DNA of 64,000 bases from Serpula lacrymans var. lacrymans S7.9. Its lineage: Eukaryota; Basidiomycota; Agaricomycetes; Boletales; Serpulaceae. Shown here one piece after another: positions 50,969-64,000 of the stretch. The notes beneath the pieces were generated by a model. It was given only the letters and a program-made list of their open reading frames with translations, did not search any database and was not told the origin of the DNA. Position numbers and translations under genes: made by a program. Each line of letters starts with the position of its first letter. The first letter of the stretch is position 1. Location: positions 789,557-853,556 of the forward strand of contig NW_006763297.1 in assembly GCF_000218685.1 (NCBI RefSeq). Reading direction: 5' to 3'.

Positions 50969-51204
50969 CGACAATTTTTATATGTGCATGGTTTACTGAG
51001 ATAACTGCTGTAGTGTTGCTTTTCTTGTACCGAGCGAGTCTGTATAATTTATGCGTCGAGTTTCTGCTTGGTTTTTGCAGTGAGAAATCAGCTGTGTGGC
51101 TGTGTAGCCTTTCGCAAACAAGGTACAACCTCGGAGTGGCAGACTGTTACTTCGAGAGTCTTACTGTCAGTACAAGTTGGCGCTAGACTTCACTTGTAAC
51201 CCAT

Positions 51205-55040
<3,836 letters not shown>

Positions 55041-55364
55041 GACCGTGGTAGGCTGTCCTTATCTGCTTAACGAGATGCCAAGGGCGTGCACATTTTGCTC
55101 TCACGTTTGCTGTCAGGTCCATGTATCAGTATGTTGTTACCCAAACGTTCCTTAAAAGACGTGACTTTGCAAATTGAGCTGCTGAGTATATTGCGTTGCA
55201 GTGCTTTTGCTGTCAACAAGGCGTGATCCAGACGTTCACTAAGACCGTTACTAATGAGATGTTTATGACCGCATCACGTGAACGAAAGTCTCCTATATAA
55301 CATGCCCTCAGTGATTATGCATACTAATCACCTTCTAATTCACCGCTTTCCTCCACTACAAAAC
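55041..55364. other. Intergenic, nothing recognised
   Basis: About 320 bases between the Prp2-like gene and the DUF427 gene, both plus strand. No repeat or RNA gene seen. Confidence 0.5.
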
Positions 55365-55868
55365 ATGGTTAGTGTCAAGTATAACGGAACTGTTCTCGCA
55401 GAGAGTGATAAGACTGTGGTTGTGGAGGGAAACCACTATTTCCCCCTTGATTCCGTTAACCGAGAACATTTCAAAGACTCCAGCACAAGGTAACGAGATT
55501 TCATGGACTGAATTGTCTATCATTACTTACTTCTTTATATCAAAGTACTTTCTGCCCATGGAAAGGGTAATTTGCACGGTTTCTAGCATGCCAACCAACT
55601 TACATCCCCTTCACTTTTCAGAACTGCATCCTACTATTCCTACGAGTCTGCCGGTGACAAAGTCGACGACATTGCTTGGCAAGTGTGTTAATTTAGGCTG
55701 CGGACCGACCCACCTAATTCGTATGTTGTGCAGGTACTATGCGCAGCCGAAAGAAAAGGCAGCGCAAATTAAAGATCACGTCGCTTTCTACAAGGTGAGC
55801 CGTACGTTCTGTGCCAAGTGATCGTTACTAACGGAAACTGTCAGAGCAAGGTCGAGATATCCTCCTAA
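55365..55868 (+). CDS. DUF427 domain protein
   Basis: Small single-domain DUF427 protein (beta-tent fold) of 88 residues; the family has no settled function. Exons 55365-55489, 55622-55678, 55734-55794 and 55845-55868 join in frame. The domain reads VSVKYNGTVLAESDKTVVVE, GNHYFPLDSVNREHF, then TASYYSYESAGDKVDDIAWY and YAQPKEKAAQIKDHVAFYK, matching the family pattern (gxviAeS, yyP, iAWyY, ikdhvaFy). Intron 2 uses a GC donor (TTG|GCAAGT); the nearby GT two bases downstream would break the frame. The last exon is only eight codons, ending EISS. It starts close to the upstream helicase gene but is a separate unit. Confidence 0.88.
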
Positions 55869-56609
55869 ATGCCGCTGGGGCGTGTACTTGTATTGGCTGG
55901 ATCTGTAAATTACAATGAGTTTGATGAAATGTACTGTTGTTAGCATCACGGCCAGTGTAATTCTAACGGTTGTTGAAGTAATCAGCCAGACGCGACTCAC
56001 CGGTCATGGATTTAGGACTGATTCGCAATTCAATCCAAAATAGAATTCACAACAGGAGTATGGACAGAGCCTGGTCGCAATGAGATATGGATAGGGGACG
56101 CGTAAAGGGAGACATCCAGCGCGTTCCATTGTTCTGAGTTCGTGTTTGTACTGTATAACCGTATGGGTGAATCATGATAGCGAGAGCTGGGAAAGCATAG
56201 GGCTGCCCCATGTGAGAACCACACGCCGACCAACACTTGCTCTTGTTTCCTTTCCCTCCTGTCGGCTAAGTGAACATACTGCCATGCTGGATCGCCATAT
56301 GAACAGAATGCAGCTCAGCGCCTGTCCAGATAGCTCCGCTGGAGATAGAAAGCAACGCTGTTGGGAACCCAGCCTACATCTGATAGGTCTTCGCCGAGAT
56401 AAGGATGGATCTCTGTCGGCGAGAACCGGCTTGGGGAACTGTGGCTGGAAATGAGCTCGTTTTACGTATGGCAGAGCATCAGGTGCTCTCCAGCTTTATC
56501 ATCCTACAAACTCTCCCCATATTCCTCGCTTTTCGTCCAACAAAAACTAACACACATATACTGCAAGCTTTCCTGTCCTAGGCATCCCCCGCTTCTGCGG
56601 GGTTGAGAG
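55869..56609. other. Intergenic region upstream of the carrier gene
   Basis: About 740 bases with no convincing exon; open frames on both strands (for example 56146-56454) read as random sequence. The last part should hold the promoter and leader of the mitochondrial carrier gene, including a GC hairpin at 56587-56602. Confidence 0.5.
56587..56602 (+). promoter_or_regulatory. GC hairpin in the 5' leader of the carrier gene
   Basis: CCCCGC, loop TTCT, GCGGGG forms a perfect six-base all-GC stem that ends seven bases before the start codon at 56610. If it is transcribed, this stem is likely to affect scanning or initiation. No other element supports a specific regulatory protein. Confidence 0.6.
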
Positions 56610-57936
56610 ATGCAGTCAGGCAGTGCAAAATGGACCGCAAGCAGCATGATCGGTACGTTTCATGTCTCTCGTCGCCCTTGGCTACATCTCTACATTTTTG
56701 TTGCATTTCAGCTGGTGCAGGAGGCGGCCTCGTAGCCGCTGTCGCAACTTGCCCTTTGGATGTAGTAAAAACGAAACTACAGGCTCAGCCGTTAGTGGTG
56801 GGCCAACCGGGTTACCTCGGTGTTTTGGGTATGTTTCAAAGGCCCCTTACATTCGTTAACGTGCTGAAACGGCTCTACCCTCTTCCTACTCCCTACAAGA
56901 CACCGTAAAGACCATTCTACGATATGATGGCGTACGCGGAATGTATCGAGGACTCGGTCCGACAATATTAGGCTATCTTCCAACCTGGGCTATTTACTTC
57001 ACGGTTTATGACGGAATAAAAAGGCATTTCGGAGAACCGTCCCTGGGGCAAACAAAGTCTCATGATCGGCTGTATCCTGCCCCCCAAACCAAGGGTTACC
57101 AACCCCTCATGCGAGACCATGCCTGGTCTTTGCATATTTGTTCGGCGATGATTGCTGGAGCGACAAGCGCGACATGCACCATGCCGTTCTGGGTGATTAA
57201 AACACGATTTATGGTACAGTTATACCCCTAGCTCCTTTTTTTGCGTTCAAACTTGCGATCATTTACCTCGTCGCACTTACCCAGACCCAATCTCGACGGG
57301 AAGTGAGATACCGTCACACGTTCGACGCCGCCCACATGATTTATCGGACCGAGGGTCTTCGTGCATTTTATCGTGGACTATTACCGAGCCTTTTGGGCAT
57401 CACGCATGTCGCGGTGCAGTTCCCGTTGTACGAACAACTCAAGGTTTGGGCACGTGAGTACTGCCCATGTCACCTAATTCAGGGACGTTATCTGACAAGA
57501 TCGTTCCTAATCTTCGCAGAAGGACCCTCGGACGCCCCTCTACGCAGTGATGTTATACTTTTGTGTTCTGCTATATCAAAGATGACGGCCTCGATTGCTA
57601 CATATCCCCATGAAGTGGTTCGAACGAGGCTCCAAACTCAAAGACAACCATTGGCAGACGACGCTTCGTCAGATGGCATGGTCAAACGACATATACGGAG
57701 AGGATTGATTTACACAACCAAGAAAATTATCCAGAAAGAAGGATGGACGGGTCTATATAAAGGGTTATCGATTAACTTGGTCCGAACAGTGCCGAACAGT
57801 GCAGTGACGATGCTAACGTGAGTCCCTTCCCTCTGATCTCCGTGGATGTTTCAGCACTCAATGGTGATCCCTTCTTTCTTTTATCTTTTATTAGCTACGA
57901 GCTGCTGATGCGACACTTGACGTCTCAGTCATGAGT
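56610..57936 (+). CDS. Mitochondrial carrier, NAD+/pyrimidine-nucleotide type
   Basis: SLC25-family inner-membrane carrier, nearest in pattern to yeast Yia6/Yea6 (NAD+) and Rim2 (pyrimidine nucleotides). Exon 1 is 56610-56652; after the intron the first repeat reads AGAGGGLVAAVATCPLDVVK with its PxDxxK-type motif (PLDVVKTKLQ). Then come GMYRGLGPTILGYLPTWAIY, a distinctive feature of this subgroup, and FTVYDGIKRHFG. Repeat 2 shows ATCTMPFWVIKTRFM and LRAFYRGLLPSLLGITHVAV. Repeat 3 shows ASIATYPHEVVRTRLQTQR and GLYKGLSINLVRTVPNSAV. It ends LLMRHLTSQS. PFWVIKTR has Trp in place of the usual Asp or Glu of the second motif. Five or six short introns are present. Exact substrate is inferred from the GYLPTW block. 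Confidence 0.88.
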
Positions 57937-59456
57937 AATATTGCCACTGCCTAATAATGCATGGGGGAGTATATCGCGTAAGTTTTGTATAAGGGGTTGC
58001 ACAATCGCATTTTCTAGAAGAGACCATAGATGTTCTCGTGTATACTACCACATTCGCTTGCCACTTTATTTTTTTTTCTGTCTTATTGCAAACTAATGTG
58101 ATATAATCATTAAAGATCCCTTTTTTTTCTTTCTGGTTTGGCTTGGCTTTAAATTCAGTTTATGTGCGTTTCTCGCCCGCGCGCGCACCCCGCAGTCCAA
58201 GTTGCGCCTTGAGCAGATCTTGCGCGCGTTTACTGTCGAACGCCGGGGCCCAGCTTCCATTTGGATATGACATTCGAAGAGGTGCCCATCGTGGGCTAGG
58301 ACATCATCATCACTATCATCATCCCAACTTCCCCCGCTTATAACATAACATGACATCTCCGGCGTTCGAATTGAGTGGATGCATGCAGCCAGGAAGCAGG
58401 AAGGCTGGACTGTCTTCTGAGTCTTTTTTTATTTTATTTTAATTTTTCTTTCGCAGACGCTCGTCTTGAGCACGACCCTCGCACCGGTATTCCCGGTCGG
58501 ATTCGTTCTATCATGCACAAAGGTTCGGCCAGTGCAGGCCGACGTACGATATCGTTCTCTAGCCCCGGTTCTGACTATACTTATACGGAGGACTTCGACG
58601 CGTTCTCTCTCTCGTCTTATGCAGCTCGCCTATGGATATGACAAAAAAAAAGCTTTATTTAGAGAATGGAAAAAAAAAAAAAAAAGGGCGGTCCGAATGT
58701 CAGTTCAAGTATTAAAAGTAGCACAACAGTACAAAAAAAAATCCAACGTTGTGTGTGTTGTTGCTTCATCATCATATTATTAAAAGAAAAAAAAAAGAGG
58801 CGTCGTACTATGGTATCTCAAGCAACCTGTTACAAAAGTGCTCGTTTTTCCTTTCTTCCCCCCGCCCCCCAAAAAACATAAGTCGTCTAGCAGCATGAAA
58901 CCATAGGTAAAAAAAGGAGCGTGGAATCGCAGTGAGAACGGCACCGGTGGGTGTGAGGCACATGCAAAGTTTGGGATACGGCCATGCGCAGATGAAAAAG
59001 ATGGGGGGGGCATGGGAAACGGAAATGAGGGTAGGAGTGGGAATCAGAGTCCGAGGAATATTTGACAAGTGGGATGGGGCATAAAGAGCGAAAAGACCCA
59101 CGATGAGCGAGAACACGTAGACAGGTTATTTGAGTGATTTCAACTAGGGGGAATACGAGAGTCCAAGTAAGAAAGCAAAACGGCCACTGCTAGGAACTAC
59201 CAAGTGCCATGACAAAAGGTAAGAAACCAGCCGTGTAATAAAGTGAACAGGCCGCAAAAGTATAAGGCGTATAAGAGGTAAATCGTCAGAAGCGACAACG
59301 AAGGGGGAAACGCAACTACACATCGCATATCGATGCCACATCAGAATACGACTAGAAGGTAAAAAAAAAAAAGGTATCCGAGAAGATATACAACCACCAA
59401 TGAGAACCAAATCACGAATAATGTAGAAAACAAAACGCGTACGATGAAACCTGGGG
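57937..59456. other. Long intergenic region with homopolymer tracts
   Basis: About 1.5 kb between convergent genes. It has many A or T runs, for example T9 near 58069, T8 near 58122, A15 near 58671, A9 near 58733, A10 near 58788 and A12 near 59360. A stretch at 58459-58641 follows a long T-rich tract ending in CAG and stays open to a stop, so it resembles a last exon, but I cannot find the exons before it. No RNA gene seen. Confidence 0.5.
58459..58641 (+). CDS. Possible terminal exon of an unidentified gene
   Basis: A T-rich tract (58423-58453) ends in CGCAG, like a splice acceptor. From there a frame runs about 60 codons to a TGA at 58639-58641 and includes HDPRTGIPGRIRSIMHKG and SSPGSDYTYTEDFDAFSLSS. 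The local composition looks more protein-like than the flanks, but no upstream exon with a good donor is evident and I know no homologue. It may be chance. Confidence 0.2.
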   Translation, partial: ARLEHDPRTGIPGRIRSIMHKGSASAGRRTISFSSPGSDYTYTEDFDAFSLSSYAARLWI

Positions 59457-60956
59457 CTAGTGGTCCTGCACTGTATCACCAGCATCACTTAGGGTTTCCA
59501 CTCTAACCCCTCTCGACGAGCTGACACTCCGTATATCTCTACCTTCTTCTGCCAGCTCTCTGCTCAATAGTTCATTGTCCTTCCGACCATCCTGCGGGTC
59601 CGACCCATCCCCTTCATCTACAGGGGCACCCGCGAAATCGGGTTTTCGGAGTGCCTTCCTGAAAGCATCCGCCATAATCGCAGCATCGGCACCAGAAAAT
59701 GGGCCTGAGTCACCAGCAGAATTTGCACGCGAGATCGTGGATGCGCCATCAGGTGATACGACTGATGGTGCGTGATGCTGGTCAGACGTGGCGTGGTCTC
59801 CTGCACCGACTGCGCCCATACCACCCAGAAGCGGTAATTGAGGCGAGTTGGAGTTCTGGACGTTCGCCATCATGGGAGACGATGACCCCATGGATCCCCG
59901 ATTTGAAGACGCACTACGTCTGCGTAATCTACGCATGATGAGCCATGTCATCACCCCTCCAGCTACTATGGCAAGGAAGCCTAGCACGACTATGACAGCG
60001 ATTGCCCAATGCGGAATTGCTGTTTTGTCGCCTTGAGATTGGACGCTCCCAGGAGAGCTGATGGAAGTTTCGGCTGAACCTGATGTAGTGACAGAGGTGG
60101 GGACAGATGAAAGTGAAGCTGAGGAGGCGGAAGCAACGGACGCTGATGATATTGAGGAAGCGACCGAGTCTAGATAGGTGGTTTCTAGTGCAGATATAAT
60201 CAGGTTCTAGACGCCTGACATGAAATAGAAGTGATATTTACGTAGAGCAGTGAAAGTTGGCTGTGTCGTCTGAGAGCCATCTAGTCCTTCCTCTGCGCTG
60301 GTCAGTATCCAGAAATATTGGTATGACATATTCTGGCCTGGGGCCCAAGAAGCGCCTTTTTCGCCAAACCAGGTGTCATTGACGAGGGTAGTGAAGGTAC
60401 CAGGGGTGCCGTTGAGAGGATTAGACTTGTTATACCACGCAAATAGTTGTGAAAGAGAATCAGCATCATAAAGGTACAAGTTGACTTGGTTTGTCTGCGT
60501 GATTTGAGGACGACGACTGTTCCCTATGATAGAGAGGAGAGGTTGGGGGTATGGATGTGAAGTAAATTAAGGCGACTTACAAACGAAGCCGGCATACTGA
60601 TGCTGGAGTACAACAGTACCGTTTGACGGGAAACAAGAGACGATGTTGTTACCAGAATAAGTCTCACACTGAGTCTGTGCAGCGACTGTAAAGAGAAGGG
60701 AGTTTAGATTGAATGGAAGAGTGAAGAGGTAGTGGAGCGAAATGCGATGAAGATAGGGCGGAGTGGGATGGGGAGGGAGAAAGGAAAAGGGGAACGAACC
60801 GTATTGGGGGTCTTCTGATATCTGTCTAGCGGCTACTGTGGATTGACGGGGAGAGCGCAGGTCATGTTGTCTCTTTCTTTTTGATCTGGAGGGCGATGTT
60901 GGCGGGGAAGGAGTCTGTGCAGGCCAGGGAGAGTTCTGAGAAGGAAGAGCAGCCAT
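59457..60956 (-). CDS. Predicted single-pass membrane protein with Ser-rich stalk
   Basis: Four exons are supported. Exon 1 (MAALPSQNSPWPAQTP to RQISEDPQY) starts at ATG 60956. Exon 2 has a short Cys-containing stretch (AAQTQCETYSGNNIVSCFPS and VLQHQYAGFV). Exon 3 reads NLYLYDADSLSQLFAWYNKS and NDTWFGEKGASWAPGQNMSY, with N-glycosylation-like NKS, NDT and NMS sites. The last exon has a Ser-rich stalk (DSVASSISSASVASASSASL), one membrane span (AIAVIVVLGFLAIVAGGVMT) and a basic then polar tail ending DTVQDH. The pattern is that of a type I surface protein, yet exon 1 gives no clear signal peptide. An upstream hydrophobic stretch (LVVHTLLLVVVVVAHTIP, near 61200) is in frame but lacks an ATG. I do not recognise the family; it resembles uncharacterised basidiomycete membrane proteins. 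Confidence 0.7.
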
Positions 60957-62111
60957 TGTAGAGGAATATGAAGATAAAATAAGTGAATTGGATGAGTCTA
61001 AGGGGAACAAGCTGGAGTAGAGGGAGCAAAGAAGGCGTAGGAAGAGCGGAGGATAATATTCTGAAGAATGTGGAAGGTTGCTCGCATCATCCAGGTGGGA
61101 GAGCAAAGCAAAAGAGCTCGTACCCTTTGGGTGGGGAACGACCGTGGTGGTGACGGGGATGGTGTGGGCGACGACGACGACGACGAGGAGGAGGGTGTGG
61201 ACGACGAGCGACGAGTCCAAGGTCGGGGACAGCGTTGCAAAAGACGACCTCAGAATTCTCAAAGACCCGGAATACCCCCATTATGTAATAACACCTCATA
61301 CCGCCCGGTACTCCCACACGGCCTCAAATATACATATTTATATTGGATATCTCTCTCGAATACCTGCTGCATGCGAGCCAACCCTCGCCCGCTCTCACTG
61401 TGTCCTGCCCGCTCGTCGTTGTGCGGTGGTCACATGACTGGACCCCAGGGTATATTGGTTACATCACTGAGTGTATCTAGATCACATGGGAATCTATCCT
61501 TTCATCCAAACACCCGGTTCCAGGGGACCCGACCCATAATTAGCCCCCACCGACCCATGCCCGAAATGCATGCCTGCGTCTGTGAATCTGCCATGGCCAG
61601 CGCAATCATTTGCTGCTAAAAACACATCCATGCTAGTCGCCATACATGCCCTCTTCTTATAATTGGTAACGGTCTATCGTGCCCGGGTACCTGAGAGTCC
61701 ATCGGCGAAACGTTTTGATCCATCTGGAAAGCAGTTCACTTCTCGGGTGGGAGCTGCGGGTCATTGCGAGCGTATGGATATCCACTCCCCACTCCTCCCA
61801 TTCCCACTCCTGCTCACTTCCCTCCTACCTACCAAATCAAATCAGCTTACCTTGTTCGCCTCATTTACACACTCCGCCACGGGGCCTCTTAATCTACAGC
61901 CATAGAACAACGGATACCCCATCTGCAGTGATTAATTGTCCACTGACGGGCATTGGTGGGCTTTGGAACCTCGCCATACTTAAATTAACGAGTAGTCTTG
62001 TCTTGTGATAGACAGAGTCAGAGACAATACATCCAAAAAAGGGCATACCAGCATTACGTAATACACACCACCCAACGTTCAGAACATTTGTGCCACTGTC
62101 TGTCTATTGCA
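60957..62111. promoter_or_regulatory. Divergent region between membrane-protein and Pex8-like genes
   Basis: About 1.15 kb between divergent starts. It includes an ACG triplet run at 61165-61186 followed by GAGGAGGAGG. I see no RNA gene or clear exon; the hydrophobic minus-strand frame near 61200 lacks a start codon. Confidence 0.5.
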
Positions 62112-64000
62112 ATGGTTGCTGACAGAGGATACACTATCTTGCTAACTCACCTCCATCGCCCTTCCAACACCCTCCCTTTGTCTACCATCCAAGCCTCAAT
62201 CACACACTTTCTCGCAAACCCTCAACCACTCCCAACGCCTCTCTCTGCTGCCGTCGTCAGCAGCCCGTCCTTTCAGCCATTATCCCACTCCAAACTCCAA
62301 GCTCTCAACACTTCTTTCCGCCATGCTGTTCATATAAAATCATGCGCTCTCAAGTCTGACCAGCCTGGCATATTTGCACAGAGTATCGGTGCGCAGTTAA
62401 AGAGCTGGGCTTCAGCTGTCGTAAAAGGTCTCCAGGGAGGACAAGCCATCATAAAATTGGCATGCTGTAGCGGTCTGTTGCTTGGTTTGGACGACATCAC
62501 ATCAACCTTACCTACCAATCAGCGAAACATTCGAGGCCGTGTAGAAGATGAACTCGTGTTGACAGTTGCCGAGGTCATTGATATCTTCTCCTTCAGGCAG
62601 TCCTTTGATGCATGGGGAAAGGCCTTTGAGCCCGCTACAGAAGACGGAGAAGGTGAATAGCGTATCATATCGAGGTATGCAAACTCTGATAAGACTGATC
62701 CAGTCGACGCACTGTCCTTGGCTTTGATCACGGGGTCCCAGTCATTACTGCTAGTAGCTTCTGATAAAGTGGCAGCACTCCCTCTGGCAGTAAGTTCCAT
62801 GAATTACCTACAGACTGTATTCTGAAAGTTTCAAGTCTCTTTTGAGACTCGTCGCATACACAATCAGTTCTGCGTTCCAGTCCGGTATTTTCCTGTCGTC
62901 TTTGCACTCTTCGGTGCTTTGCAATGAAGAATCCAGAGTGCATATACCCGTCAGTCTGTTCGTTTATCGCGATCGAACCACTCACTGAATATTTATCTAG
63001 ACCGCGGCACCAATACGGACTGCAGTTTACTCCATATCATCTTCACCATTGATATCATCCATGGGCTCACTATCGAAACTCTGCGCGAGGACGCTGTCGA
63101 TTCTAATAGATAACCGGCCCAAGCAGCATATGAACGAGATCCTTAGTACCTTTGAGCTGCTCGAGTCTATTGCGGCAAAACTCGATGCTGATTGGTCGAG
63201 CAGCATTTTATCTGAAGGACTTGACCATGACTCGATTGGTACGGCGCATATTATATTTATCCTCTTCATACATTTCATTATCAACATGCCGCAGCTCCAG
63301 ATAGTCGGGAAATAACGACCTCACTGTGGAATATCCTGAAGACGCTTCTTTTCGCCACGATCATGATTACTGAATCAGCTCTGTCCACCATCGTCTTCCT
63401 CCCACCTACACTTTTTCAGGGTTCGTCCAGGGTATCCCCGAAGGCGGTGGTATTGGCTCCGCAGCTACCCTCGACGTGTGCGTTGACCACCCTCCACACG
63501 CTCTCTCATCTATCTTTTGTGATTTCACAATTCGGTGGCGTGACAAGCACTGCGACAGGGGGGTTTGTGGAGCTTAAAAAAGCGTTTTATACGGCGCTTG
63601 ATGTCCTTTCTGCTGATTCCGCAGAAAGCGAGCGATTTGTAAGAGAGCTGTGTGATTCCCTGAAATCCAATGGTAAAATATTCATATTCTCAGCATGAGA
63701 AAATATTCAACTCCTTTATGATCTAGGCATCAACTCTATTCACCCCGTTCAGAAAGTCAAACAAGCATTTGCACTTGCGAGTATCGAGCAGCTCGTACCT
63801 GTTCTTGATCCAGTTATCGTAGAGGACGTCATCCTCCCCCTATGTCTACCGTGAGCCCCCCCTTTCTCAGTCATGTCCATCCGAAAAAACTCACGCACGC
63901 CTGCTGTATCCAGACTCCTGTCTGATTCCACTCATCGTGAGACCTATGAATCAGCACACAGTGTTGTGCTTGCCATCCTTGCTTCGCACACCCAGAAAGG
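62112..64000 (+). CDS. Pex8-like peroxin, tentative (3' end outside window)
   Basis: The start is MVADRGYTILLTHLHRPSNT, and exon 1 runs to about 62654, then introns to 62702, 62789-63000 and others. The helical, mostly hydrophobic protein reads GGQAIIKLACCSGLLLGLDD, LSLALITGSQSLLLVASDKV and LSKLCARTLSILIDNRPKQH. A later exon gives SLWNILKTLLFATIMITESA, LSHLSFVISQFGGVTSTATG and ELKKAFYTALDVLS. The last visible part reads VKQAFALASIEQLVPVLDPV and ETYESAHSVVLAILASHTQK. An ARM-like repeat protein is likely. The pattern recalls fungal Pex8, an intraperoxisomal import factor, but I cannot confirm it, and the C-terminus with any peroxisomal signal lies beyond the window. Confidence 0.55.

Noticed and set aside
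57937..59456. Retrotransposon or processed insert suggested by several poly-A runs
   Set aside because: The runs occur on both sides and orientations without a coding core, target-site duplication or terminal repeats that I can see.
61068..61619. 183-codon plus-strand frame with a Gly/Asp-rich run in the region before the Pex8-like gene
   Set aside because: The run comes from the GAC/GAG triplet repeat; the rest is random and no splice or domain evidence supports it.

Overview
The window is nuclear DNA of a fungus, most likely a mushroom-type basidiomycete (Agaricomycotina). Almost every gene is a eukaryotic single-copy housekeeping gene cut by many short introns of about 40-70 bases (GT...AG, a few GC...AG). 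Genes lie on both strands 0.1-1.5 kb apart. The gene set is fungal: DASH subunit Dad1, Pkc1 with HR1-C2-C1-C1-kinase order, a Cdc25-type Ras exchange factor, Igo1, Vnx1 and She9. I see no transposon, virus, CRISPR array, rRNA or tRNA gene. The species cannot be told from the sequence alone.

Layout: 1-1170 (-) SUGCT-like CoA-transferase, cut by the window edge; 1832-3314 (+) unknown coiled-coil protein; 3696-7403 (+) Vnx1-like cation/H+ exchanger; 7528-12078 (-) DDB1; 12181-12337 a 30-base tandem repeat; 12328-13078 (-) Dpb3/POLE4-like histone-fold protein; 13466-14195 (-) HIT hydrolase; 14412-15673 (-) She9/Mdm33; 15969-18331 (-) NADPH-P450 reductase; 19566-20186 (+) Yae1; 20450-21834 (+) Hut1/SLC35B1; 22082-23123 (-) STYX-like pseudophosphatase; 23444-25021 (+) ZNG1 GTPase; 25276-29066 (+) EFL1; 29276-33803 (+) Ras GEF; 34195-34525 (+) Dad1; 34654-38599 (-) Pkc1; 38850-40920 (+) unknown; 41344-41898 (+) endosulfine Igo1; 42376-44688 (+) Pol12; 45131-46133 (-) ADP-ribose Nudix hydrolase; 46295-49120 (+) Cwf19-like; 49393-50968 (+) CLYBL-like lyase; 51205-55040 (+) Prp2/DHX16 helicase; 55365-55868 (+) DUF427; 56610-57936 (+) NAD+/nucleotide mitochondrial carrier; 59457-60956 (-) single-pass membrane protein; 62112-64000 (+) Pex8-like protein, cut by the window edge.

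The genes do not form one pathway. Recurring themes are DNA replication and repair (DDB1, Dpb3-like, Pol12), splicing (Prp2, Cwf19-like), ribosome maturation (EFL1, Yae1), growth signalling (Ras GEF, Pkc1, Igo1) and mitochondria (She9, CoA-transferase, CLYBL-like, NAD carrier). Several pairs share short head-to-head promoters (STYX/ZNG1, Pkc1/unknown, Nudix/Cwf19-like).

I found no convincing undescribed multi-gene system. The best second-look points are a pseudophosphatase that keeps the catalytic Cys but has Leu for the P-loop Arg, three GC-AG introns, a start-codon-only first exon in PKC1, a minisatellite that begins in a stop codon, a 16-base perfect GC palindrome upstream of YAE1, and a GC hairpin just before the start codon of the mitochondrial carrier. 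Exon borders were worked out by eye from splice signals, reading frame and family similarity.
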